From Candidatus Saccharimonadota bacterium (GTDB taxonomy: Bacteria; Patescibacteriota; Saccharimonadia; Saccharimonadales; JAGQNJ01), in assembly GCA_020428115.1 (NCBI GenBank), contig JAGQNJ010000038.1:1-6343 (forward strand): 6,343 nucleotides of DNA. The letters run 5' to 3'. The notes under the pieces were generated by a model that saw only the letters and a program-made list of their open reading frames with translations, searched no databases and was not told where the DNA came from. A program made the position numbers and the translations under genes. Every line of letters starts with the position of its first letter. Within the stretch, counting starts at the first letter, position 1. Below are positions 1-6,343 of the stretch, piece by piece.

Positions 1-1951
1 GGGTAAGGAATTGCCATTCGAGGTCGTCTACGATTCTATGGCGTTGCAGGTCGCGGAAAATACCGTAGTCACATACAAGATCCCAGCTATAGTGTGCTTT
101 TTCGAGTGCTCTCCCTGGTCGGTGACGTCGATTTAATCTTTCGCCGATGTAGGCGTTGAAGGCTTCTTCTCTTTGGTCATATGACCATTTTGATGTCTCA
201 GCCTGTATGCTTTCAAGCGGGAGGCTACTGTGTTCGTAAAGCATGTCTGGTACGAGGTCTAGCTCGTTTTTGGGCCAGTAGTTGGTTAGCGTAACGGCAT
301 CGGTCTCTGGGCTGTGATTTTCTGGCAAGTGTTTAGTAGCGATATCTTTGACTGAATTGTAAGTGTTTGCGCGATATGCAATTGTTGCACCGCCGCGATC
401 TGGCTTATCAGCGCGCTCGAGGAAGGTTGGTATTACCTTGCGGCACTCCTTGAGGATCTTCTGGCCCGTCTCTTGGGCCTCAGGTAGCTCATCGCTTAGC
501 AAGTGCATAATGAGGCTTTCGAGTGCTTGTCCAGATGCGAAGATTCCCACAGTAGATTTAGTTGCTACAGGCAAAACAGGACGTATTGCATCACAAGCCT
601 GAGCTCTGGTAGCGCCCTTCCAGGCAATGTCCCGCTCACTTTCTGGCACATCAGAGCGATCTCGAACATAATCCGTTAGTTGGTGTACCATTTCGGAGTA
701 CAGGTCGAAGACTTTGTTGATTTTAGTTTCGTAGTTATCCTTGGTTTCCGTATCAAAATGGCTTGGAGTGTAGTACTTGTACTTGCCGTTTTTGTCTTTT
801 TGATCGAAGTATATGTAGCGGGTGGACTGTTCTAAGTATGATGCTAGCCTACCCCATTCGAGCTTTTTGGTAAGCAAGTTAGAAGCTTCTTCTACTACAA
901 GGTGTTGACCTACTAACTGCTGCACCGAATCATCACCGTAAGCCGTAATTACTCTCTGTAGTAGCTTTTCGTCTTTGCCCAGGCTTTTTGTAAACTCATC
1001 AAGAATAGTTATCCGCATATCGTCACCACGTCGGCTCAATCGAGCCATAGCGGCTGCTGCTGTGATAGGTGTTAGCTTTTCTCCAGTAAACGCGTAGACA
1101 TTGCCTTCGGTATTTGTAACAGCCCCTTCGAGGAAATCCTTACCAGCTGGAGTTATTTCGAAGCCGTTTTGAGTTTTGCGTACGTATTCAACTTCATCTG
1201 TTTGAACTGGATCGTTCTTTACCGGTAGCATTGGCGTAATAGTCTCCCATATGTGTTTATGAATTGTATCTATGCCCATTAGTTTGTCGTTTCGTACGCA
1301 GTCTATTCGCGTGAAGTCTTTAGGGAAAAGCTGACAGAGGTCGTCGTACACATCAACAGAGCGCTGCATATGGTTCAGGTCAGCCTCGTGAATATCGCGT
1401 TTTTTGTCTGTGTAGCTCCGCTCTGCTTTGTTATCGACTAGCTTCTGGGCGACGTCTGCAGGTACGCGTAGCACGATACTTTTAGTCGGGCGGGGTATAC
1501 CGAGCATCTGGAACTCTAGATTATCTAGCCATATAAAGTACCCGCGACGCTCTTCTGGATGAGTAAATTTAGTGCCCTGGTGCGCCATGTTACTACCAGT
1601 GAAGCGATTGGCCAGTACTACTTTGCCCTCAGCAAGTGCTTGCGTGATCTTTGGTGCTGCCTGATAGCGATCTAGGGCATAAAATAGTGACCCAGTATAC
1701 GGGCCAACGTCATCTGCTTTGCCATACTTGCCGTTTAGGTATTCGCGGACAAAAAAGCTAGATTCACTATCGTACTGTGGGAAATCAAAGGTCGCAACAT
1801 CGTAGCCTTCTTGCTCTAAACGCTTTGCAAGCAACTCAAACTGAGTCCCTTTGCCAGAGCCATCAGTTCCCTCAATGACAATGAATGCACCCCGACGTAC
1901 TGCTGCTTCTTCCCCACCCGCATCTGTATAAGGTGTGGGTTGATCAGTCAC
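1..1951 (-). CDS. tmk-thyX: Thymidylate kinase - tandem ThyX fusion (3' end outside window)
   Basis: This frame is open from a GTG at 1951 to the left edge, giving 650 residues without a stop. Residues 1-235 are a dTMP kinase: P-loop G28-TDGS-G33-K34, substrate motif ALDRYQ (R95), NRF at 115-117 followed by SNMAHQG (Q125), and a lid with R178, R185 and DIHE. Residues about 275-520 resemble ThyX, the flavin-dependent dUMP-to-dTMP methylase, with LASYLEQSTRY at 369-379. A second ThyX-like half starts near 535 and reaches FRDLQRHR (637-639) at the edge. The first half has WGR (366-368) where ThyX has RHR. The second has RHR but Q647 where the motif serine should be. I infer one functional ThyX built from two diverged copies, plus kinase, acting on consecutive steps to dTDP. 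The GTG start is supported by AAAAGGA 7 nt upstream and an 8-nt overlap with dcd. The kinase call is firm; the ThyX call rests on motifs and the adjacent pathway genes. Confidence 0.85.
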   Translation of the reverse strand, partial: MTDQPTPYTDAGGEEAAVRRGAFIVIEGTDGSGKGTQFELLAKRLEQEGYDVATFDFPQYDSESSFFVREYLNGKYGKADDVGPYTGSLFYALDRYQAAPKITQALAEGKVVLANRFTGSNMAHQGTKFTHPEERRGYFIWLDNLEFQMLGIPRPTKSIVLRVPADVAQKLVDNKAERSYTDKKRDIHEADLNHMQRSVDVYDDLCQLFPKDFTRIDCVRNDKLMGIDTIHKHIWETITPMLPVKNDPVQTDEVEYVRKTQNGFEITPAGKDFLEGAVTNTEGNVYAFTGEKLTPITAAAAMARLSRRGDDMRITILDEFTKSLGKDEKLLQRVITAYGDDSVQQLVGQHLVVEEASNLLTKKLEWGRLASYLEQSTRYIYFDQKDKNGKYKYYTPSHFDTETKDNYETKINKVFDLYSEMVHQLTDYVRDRSDVPESERDIAWKGATRAQACDAIRPVLPVATKSTVGIFASGQALESLIMHLLSDELPEAQETGQKILKECRKVIPTFLERADKPDRGGATIAYRANTYNSVKDIATKHLPENHSPETDAVTLTNYWPKNELDLVPDMLYEHSSLPLESIQAETSKWSYDQREEAFNAYIGERLNRRHRPGRALEKAHYSWDLVCDYGIFRDLQRHRIVDDLEWQFLT

Positions 1952-2660
1952 TCTTGAGTCCTTTTATCTTTGGCGGCATGATCCGCTTGTCATTATAGGC
2001 GCGAGGTAGCATGTGCTCTGGGCGCCAATTGCGAATGATCTTGTCTAGGTCGATACTGTCATCTGTCTGATATTTGCCGCTAAGTTTTTTGTATTCGCTA
2101 TCAACTGGTCCTGTATCATAAAACACCATCTGGGCAATACGCTCGCCAACCGGTAAAAGTACTGTCTCGTGTTGGTTCATGTTATAAATTTCCATCGTCC
2201 ATCGGTTGATGTATCCTGGGTCACCCCAGCCAGCATCCAGACATACTGCAACACCGTTGCGACCCCATGTGCTACGGGCTTGCATAGTGCTTGTTCCTGG
2301 GGCTTTAATACCAATAAACTCATGAGTGTGAGCTAGGATACGTTCCCCTGGATGAATCGGTATCACAGGGTGGTTTGGCGGAATGCCCTTGAGCGGTTTG
2401 ATTCCGTTTTCGTCACACCACTTTTTATGAGGCACTGCCTTGTTTGCGCCTTCAAAATACCGCTGAACGTCACCTTGATCGAATGGGTTATATATGGGGT
2501 GGTCCTTGGATCGTTCTGTGCGGTAGTAGTAGTAGCCTAGAGTAACGTCAATGCTGCTACCTGCAATATGTTCTTCACGGTACGGATGAAAAACGATATG
2601 CCCGTAATGAATTGCCTGCTTTATCTGCGTATTGCTATATACCGCCACTACTAACCCCAT
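1944..2660 (-). CDS. dcd: dCTP deaminase (dUTPase superfamily), possibly bifunctional
   Basis: The product deaminates dCTP to dUTP, or directly to dUMP in bifunctional members. The 238 residues show the family landmarks in order: SSIDVTLG (35-42), PGERILAHTHEF (104-115), ARSTWGRNG (128-136), DPGY..RWTMEIYN (147-160) and LPVGERIAQMVF (169-180). S130, R134 and E157 align with E. coli Dcd S111, R115 and E138 at identical spacing (4 and 23 residues). It is longer than the roughly 190 residues of E. coli Dcd, through an insert at about 45-100 and a C-terminal tail after 195. No separate dUTPase is seen in the window. I chose ATG at 2660. GTG at 2648, which starts MAVYSNTQI and has GGGG 6 nt upstream, fits the family N-terminus equally well. 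The frame stays open upstream to a TTG inside tmk, but that extension crosses the repeat array and is rejected. The 3' end overlaps tmk-thyX by 8 nt. Confidence 0.85.
   Translation of the reverse strand: MGLVVAVYSNTQIKQAIHYGHIVFHPYREEHIAGSSIDVTLGYYYYRTERSKDHPIYNPFDQGDVQRYFEGANKAVPHKKWCDENGIKPLKGIPPNHPVIPIHPGERILAHTHEFIGIKAPGTSTMQARSTWGRNGVAVCLDAGWGDPGYINRWTMEIYNMNQHETVLLPVGERIAQMVFYDTGPVDSEYKKLSGKYQTDDSIDLDKIIRNWRPEHMLPRAYNDKRIMPPKIKGLKSD
1959..1965 (-). promoter_or_regulatory. Ribosome binding site deciding the GTG start of tmk-thyX
   Basis: The minus strand reads AAAAGGA, then 7 nt, then GTG at 1951. It lies inside the last codons of dcd. There is no ATG between the in-frame stop at 1964-1966 and the P-loop, so this site plus the GTGACTGA overlap with the dcd stop fixes the start and suggests translational coupling. 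Confidence 0.7.
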
Positions 2661-2661
2661 T

Positions 2662-2667
2662 CTTATA
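2662..2667 (-). promoter_or_regulatory. Possible -10 box for dcd
   Basis: The minus strand reads TATAAG, one mismatch from TATAAT, 1 nt before the ATG at 2660. No convincing -35 box lies 16-18 nt upstream. If used, transcription would start around 2655, downstream of that ATG, and translation would have to begin at the GTG at 2648 with almost no leader. This is weak evidence on sequence alone. Confidence 0.25.
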
Positions 2668-2690
2668 TGTCGATTCGCGCCAATGTGCGC

Positions 2691-2711
2691 TGCGTAGGTA
2701 CATTGTACGCA
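2691..2711. repeat. Inverted repeat upstream of dcd
   Basis: TGCGTA (2691-2696) and TACGCA (2706-2711) form a perfect 6-bp dyad with a 9-nt spacer. A smaller dyad, GTACA-T-TGTAC (2698-2708), lies within and across it. It sits 31-51 nt before the dcd ATG, in the gap after the tmk hairpin array. It could be an operator or a short hairpin; a 6-bp dyad can also arise by chance. Confidence 0.3.
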
Positions 2712-2747
2712 ATATGTAGTGTCTAAACCACCCAAACAACCATAATT

Positions 2748-2852
2748 ACAACACTTTTTTGTGAAAGTGGTGCCTGTACTCAGACAACACTTTTTTGTGA
2801 AAGTGGTGCCTGTACTCAGACAACACTTTTTTGTGAAAGTGGTGCCTGTACT
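2748..2852 (-). repeat. Three tandem 36-bp hairpin repeats after tmk
   Basis: In minus-strand order the copies occupy 2852-2817, 2816-2781 and 2780-2748. The first two are identical; the third matches for 33 of 36 bases and then diverges. Each unit is AGTA followed by a near-palindrome: the 13-base arm CAGGCACCACTTT, a CACAAA loop, and the arm AAAGTGTTGTCTG. The arms pair with one mismatch and one G-U pair, which leaves three hairpins in tandem in the transcript. The first unit begins inside the TAG stop codon of tmk. No U-run follows any stem, so these are not typical intrinsic terminators. There are no spacers, so this is not a CRISPR array. A role in transcript 3'-end stability or processing between tmk and dcd is inference. 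Confidence 0.9.
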
Positions 2853-3489
2853 AGGCAAGTATGTTTTTAATAGCGTGCCTAACGTGCTCTTGCACCTGGG
2901 CTTCACTGGGAGCGCCGTCAATACGTATAAGCTCAATTCCCCACTCGGGGTGATCCTCTACCAGCTGAATAGCTTTACTGTAGCCCTCCCTGACTCTTTG
3001 GTGATATGCATCATTCTGCTTTTCGAAGTAATCTTTGGGTTTATCGGTTCGGTTTGCACGGCGCTGATCGATAATTGCCTGATCTGCATCAATAATGATC
3101 ATCTGATTGATGTTCCATAGTTTTATCATGTCTTCAAACGCAGTTACTGCTAGCTGTTTGTTGCTAAGTTCGCTACCGTATGCGTTGTATGCAATTATTG
3201 CAGCTGGGCTCCTATCTACTAGGCATATCTGTCCTCGCGCAACACGCCCTCTAAGATCCTGTCCGAGTGCCGTACCCATCGCCAATGATATATAGACATC
3301 GGTTTCGGCTGGCCTGGGTATGTCAGCAAGCGAAACGGCGCGCAGAGCTTCTCCAATAGGCGTGCCACCTGACGCACGAGCCGTATGTACGTCGTGTCCA
3401 AGCTCCTTGAGCCAAGCTTCGGTTAGCTTTAGTTGCGTTGATTTACCAACGCCATCAGGCCCATCAAAAACGATTACCATACCAGCCAT
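2851..3489 (-). CDS. tmk: Thymidylate kinase-like nucleoside monophosphate kinase
   Basis: The 212-residue length is normal for bacterial dTMP kinase. Visible elements are P-loop GPDGVGKST (10-18), the VDRSP segment (91-95) in place of the family DRY/H motif, a basic lid RRANRTDKPKDYFE (143-156), and the adjacent YHQRVREGY helix (162-170), close to the family's FxxRVREGY. Two substrate-site features are off. The usual (A/D)R-x-Q/H arginine before the second motif, which contacts thymine, is replaced by AMGTALGQD (70-78), and the usual AYQG reads AYNAYG (100-105). It may phosphorylate another nucleotide or be weakly active, since the fusion protein downstream carries a more canonical TMK domain. 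The start is ATG 3489; a second ATG at 3480 (M4) is possible. There is no Shine-Dalgarno, but a TATAAT box lies 9 nt upstream. The TAG stop falls in the repeat array. Confidence 0.8.
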   Translation of the reverse strand: MAGMVIVFDGPDGVGKSTQLKLTEAWLKELGHDVHTARASGGTPIGEALRAVSLADIPRPAETDVYISLAMGTALGQDLRGRVARGQICLVDRSPAAIIAYNAYGSELSNKQLAVTAFEDMIKLWNINQMIIIDADQAIIDQRRANRTDKPKDYFEKQNDAYHQRVREGYSKAIQLVEDHPEWGIELIRIDGAPSEAQVQEHVRHAIKNILA

Positions 3490-3498
3490 ATAAACTAT

Positions 3499-3504
3499 AT
3501 TATA
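3499..3504 (-). promoter_or_regulatory. TATAAT -10 box for a near-leaderless tmk transcript
   Basis: The minus strand has a perfect TATAAT whose last base is 9 nt before the tmk ATG. It overlaps the TAA stop of the preceding membrane-protein gene. The best -35-like hexamer is TCGACA at 3525-3530, at a long 20-nt spacing. A start site about 7 nt downstream would leave a leader of about 3 nt, consistent with the absence of a Shine-Dalgarno before tmk. Confidence 0.4.
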
Positions 3505-3754
3505 GCTTACTTTTGACTTGGTTCTGTCGATAGCGCTGCCATGCTAACGCAGACCATATTGTGGCGCTCACAAGCTGCATAATCATTGCAAATCGTAGGT
3601 TAAGCGTGCTCGAGGTTATGGCAAAGATATACAGTATGACGGCTGTTGGTATTGATGTTAGTAGGGCTGGCTTTTGCTTGTCGCGAAGTGTTGGTATCAG
3701 TGCGATAGAAAACACAGCAGTACCCACCCCAAATACTACATCCTGCCAGATCAT
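3500..3754 (-). CDS. Small membrane protein, three predicted helices (SemiSWEET-like architecture)
   Basis: Not confidently recognised. The 84-residue product has three hydrophobic segments, about 5-23, 31-50 and 54-72, and a basic C-terminus (QRYRQNQVKSKL). Length, three-helix layout and a proline near the end of helix 1 (ALIPTLRDKQ, 18-27) recall SemiSWEET/PQ-loop half-transporters, which are usually about 85-95 residues. The PQ pair itself reads PT here, so a sugar-transport role is only a suggestion. The start is ATG 3754, which follows the rplA stop after one nucleotide (TAG c ATG). There is no strong Shine-Dalgarno, so it is probably translated by coupling to rplA. The same frame extends upstream to 3964, but that part lies inside rplA and lacks protein-like character. 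Confidence 0.7.
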   Translation of the reverse strand: MIWQDVVFGVGTAVFSIALIPTLRDKQKPALLTSIPTAVILYIFAITSSTLNLRFAMIMQLVSATIWSALAWQRYRQNQVKSKL

Positions 3755-3755
3755 G

Positions 3756-4718
3756 CTAGAGCTCGCTCGTTGCGATTTTGATGCCGGGTCCCATAGTTGT
3801 CGACAGGTGTATAGACTGCACGTAGTTGCCTTTGAGTGAGCCGGGTTTCGCAGACTTGATTGCGGCAAAGATGGCCGTAATGTTCTGAGTGATATCCTCT
3901 GGTTTGAAGCTTGTTTTGGCAACACCAATATGGACGATGCCGGTACTATCAACTCGGTATTCAACCTTACCAGCCTTTGCCTCTGTGACCGCCTTGGCTA
4001 CATCGGCTGCAACCGTACCGCTCTTAGGGTTAGGCATGAGTCCTTTTGGCCCTAGAACACGTGCATACTTGCTGAGTTTTGCCATTACCTTTGGTGTCGC
4101 GATCAGTACATCAAAATCAACGACACCCTTATCGAGCTGTTGTAGAAACTCGTCGTTTCCGGCAATATCTGCGCCAGCGTCCTTCGCCTTTTTGACATCA
4201 TCTGGTTCGGCAAAGACTGCAACACGAACCGTTTTACCAGAACCAGCAGGCAGCACAACAGTGCCTCTGATGTTCTGATCTGCCTGTTTAGGGTCTACCC
4301 CCAGGCGCACATGTAGTTCAACAGTAGCGTCAAACTTTGTTGGGCTAGTCTTGAGTGCAAGCTCAACAGCTTCTTTAAGACTGTATTCCTTGTCCTTCTC
4401 TACTTGTTTTGCTACATCCTTATACTTTTTGCTTCTGCGCTCTAACTTACTACGCGCAGGTTTTGCGGCTTTTTTGGGTTTAACTTCTACGGGCGCCTCT
4501 TCATCTGCGTGCTTTTGGTGCTCAATTTTGGCCTTTTTCTCCTCGGCTTGCTTGATGCCCTTAGCGCTTCGCTTGCCCGCCTTTGCTGTTGCTTCGGCGT
4601 TCTCGACAATTTCCTGCGCCTCTGTCTCTACAACAGCTTTGTCAGCTGCCTTGATACTATCAAGCGCATCCTTTTCCTCTTGCTTTGTCTTTTTGGTTGG
4701 TTTGGCTGTTTCTGCCAT
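3756..4718 (-). CDS. rplA: 50S ribosomal protein L1 with N-terminal extension
   Basis: L1 forms the mobile stalk of the large subunit, binds 23S rRNA helices 76-78, helps E-site tRNA leave, and represses its own operon in many bacteria. The family core is residues 94-320 (227 residues), close to the 234 of E. coli L1. It includes the signature LGPKGLMPNPKSGTV (222-236), the domain-II segment LPAGSGKTVRVAVFAE (156-171), and the end motif LSTTMGPGIKI. Residues 1-93 are an extra lysine-, alanine- and glutamate-rich tract, probably helical or disordered, absent from ordinary L1. The ATG at 4718 has GAAAGGAG 7 nt upstream, so the extension is part of the gene rather than a mis-chosen start. rplA is separated from rplK by an unrelated gene and preceded by a candidate L1 operator. 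Confidence 0.97.
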   Translation of the reverse strand: MAETAKPTKKTKQEEKDALDSIKAADKAVVETEAQEIVENAEATAKAGKRSAKGIKQAEEKKAKIEHQKHADEEAPVEVKPKKAAKPARSKLERRSKKYKDVAKQVEKDKEYSLKEAVELALKTSPTKFDATVELHVRLGVDPKQADQNIRGTVVLPAGSGKTVRVAVFAEPDDVKKAKDAGADIAGNDEFLQQLDKGVVDFDVLIATPKVMAKLSKYARVLGPKGLMPNPKSGTVAADVAKAVTEAKAGKVEYRVDSTGIVHIGVAKTSFKPEDITQNITAIFAAIKSAKPGSLKGNYVQSIHLSTTMGPGIKIATSEL

Positions 4719-6343
4719 TGTTTACTCCTTTCGTGGTACAAGTGGCGGTTCGAGCGCCTCCCACAATAATTAACAATTAACTTCCCTGTCTGCGGAGTCT
4801 TTCCTGTACTGCAGCGATGACGTCGATTGAAATCTCGTAGATAAATCGCATTTCAATTGGCATGCCATCAAGCTGCATCTCACCAGTTTCTGGATCAAAA
4901 TCATTAGCATTGATAGGACCATGTTCGCCATCAAGACCGTGAGCATTAATTAATAGGTCTTCTTCGCTGTCGTCAGTAAAATCAATGGACCCTATCCAGT
5001 ATGTGTCTTGATCAGGAGCGAGGCGACCTCTTAGCCCAAAATCAATCATACCATCTTCCAAGGTCGCAGTGGCAGTATAATCTGTACCCCTAGCCCCAGA
5101 AAGAAGCAGAACTTCACATGTAGACTCATCTTGCTTACTCAGGAACTCGCCAAGTTTCTGGAGCTGTTTGTGGTAACTATGGAATGCCTTTGCTCGCGCA
5201 CCTTCCTCTGTTTTTTCAAGCTCTGCCTTGTATCTTCGGAGTTCATCAATTGTCTCTGGTTTCATATTAATTCCCTTCTACTTCGATTCCCATGCTGCGG
5301 GCAGTGCCAGCAACCATCTTCTTGACTGATTCGATATTATCAGCGTTCATGTCTTTCATCTTCTCTTCTGCAATCTCTGTGAGCATTGCATCGGTAAGCT
5401 TTTTGTCTAGTTTTTCGGTATTTGGTCGGCCAGAGCCCTTTTTGACACCGAGTTTCTGAAGAATTAGGTCGTCCGTTGGCTGTCCGACAACCCTAAAATC
5501 CATGCTTCGATCATCATAAATTGTGATATGTGCGGTAACAATGCCACGCATATCCTTGGTCTGTTCATTGAACGGATTCACAAAATCCATCATGTTTACA
5601 CCATACTGACCAAGTGTAGAGCCCACAGGAGGACCCGCACTGGCCTTGCCAGCAGGTATTTTCATCTTAAGATTTGCAGTAATTGTTTTTTCTGCCACGT
5701 TTATTCTCCTTGCAATTGCCGGTGAAGCAACCGACTCGTGCGTAACTGGTACAGTGTACTACACTTCACCCCTGTTGTCCAGTATACGGTGTCGCATCAG
5801 TACGTTCTTGCTTGTCTTTGCGTATGTCTTCTAGTGCCTCACCCAAAAACGTTAGAAAAGCGAAACCCACAGCGGTTTTAGCTACAAATTCCGCTGGCCC
5901 TTCATACGGTGTGTCAAAAAATGGGACCGTGCTTAGTACTACGTTTATGCCGACACTCGTAGCTGCGTATGCTCCTAATCGGCGCATAAACTTTATGGCA
6001 GAAGGTGTCTCCAGGGGCTCAACTACATACGGCTCAAGCTCAGGCGTATCAATAATATGCTGATGCTCGACTGGTGGGTGGTCAGGCATTTGGTGATGCC
6101 AGTCTTCGGATCTGGGTGTATACTCTGCCATTTTATGCTCGTACTGGACCGCCAAAGCTACAACCATTACGGCGATAACCTGTTCGGTCACTATATGTGG
6201 CGTCTAACTCGTGCTGCGCGATTAGTAGTGCGTTAAATGTTAGCTTTTCGTCTTCACTCAGTGGTTGCCACCCCTCGGTTACATCCTCAAACATAGGAAA
6301 TCGCGTTGTGCGAATCTCGTCTAGGCGAACATCCAGTAAATGG

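Overview
The window looks like a compact bacterial genome of Patescibacteria/CPR type, possibly Saccharibacteria (TM7). This is inference, made without a database search. The reasons are gene packing with 1-nt or overlapping junctions, ribosomal protein genes set among unrecognised small proteins, moderate GC, TGA used as a normal stop, and an unusual long ThyX. All nine coding regions I support lie on the minus strand, so transcription runs from high to low coordinates.

In order of transcription: (1) the 3' end of an unknown gene (6133-6343) and a His/Pro-rich two-helix membrane protein (5766-6131), joined by a 1-nt junction. (2) A ribosomal block: rplK (L11, GTG start), an unrecognised 162-residue acidic protein, then rplA (L1) with a charged N-terminal extension of about 95 residues. 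The 58-nt gap before rplA holds a structure that closely resembles the L1-binding site of 23S rRNA and ends next to the rplA ribosome binding site, so it is a candidate L1 autoregulatory operator. (3) An 84-residue protein with three predicted membrane helices, 1 nt after rplA. (4) A thymidylate block: a stand-alone thymidylate-kinase-like gene with a TATAAT box just before its ATG and no Shine-Dalgarno; a 190-nt gap with three tandem 36-bp hairpin repeats starting at the tmk stop codon; dcd (dCTP deaminase); and, overlapping dcd by 8 nt, a GTG-started fusion of thymidylate kinase with a tandem ThyX that runs off the left edge.

Together dcd and the fusion cover dCTP to dUTP/dUMP (Dcd), dUMP to dTMP (ThyX) and dTMP to dTDP (TMK), so the cluster reads as a dTTP-supply unit downstream of a translation unit. 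The most unusual items are the TMK-ThyX-ThyX fusion, whose RHRX7S flavin motif is split between its two ThyX halves; the second, substrate-site-diverged TMK paralogue beside it; the 36-bp hairpin array; and the apparent 23S mimic before rplA. No stretch over 300 nt lacks a gene; the longest gap is 2661-2850.
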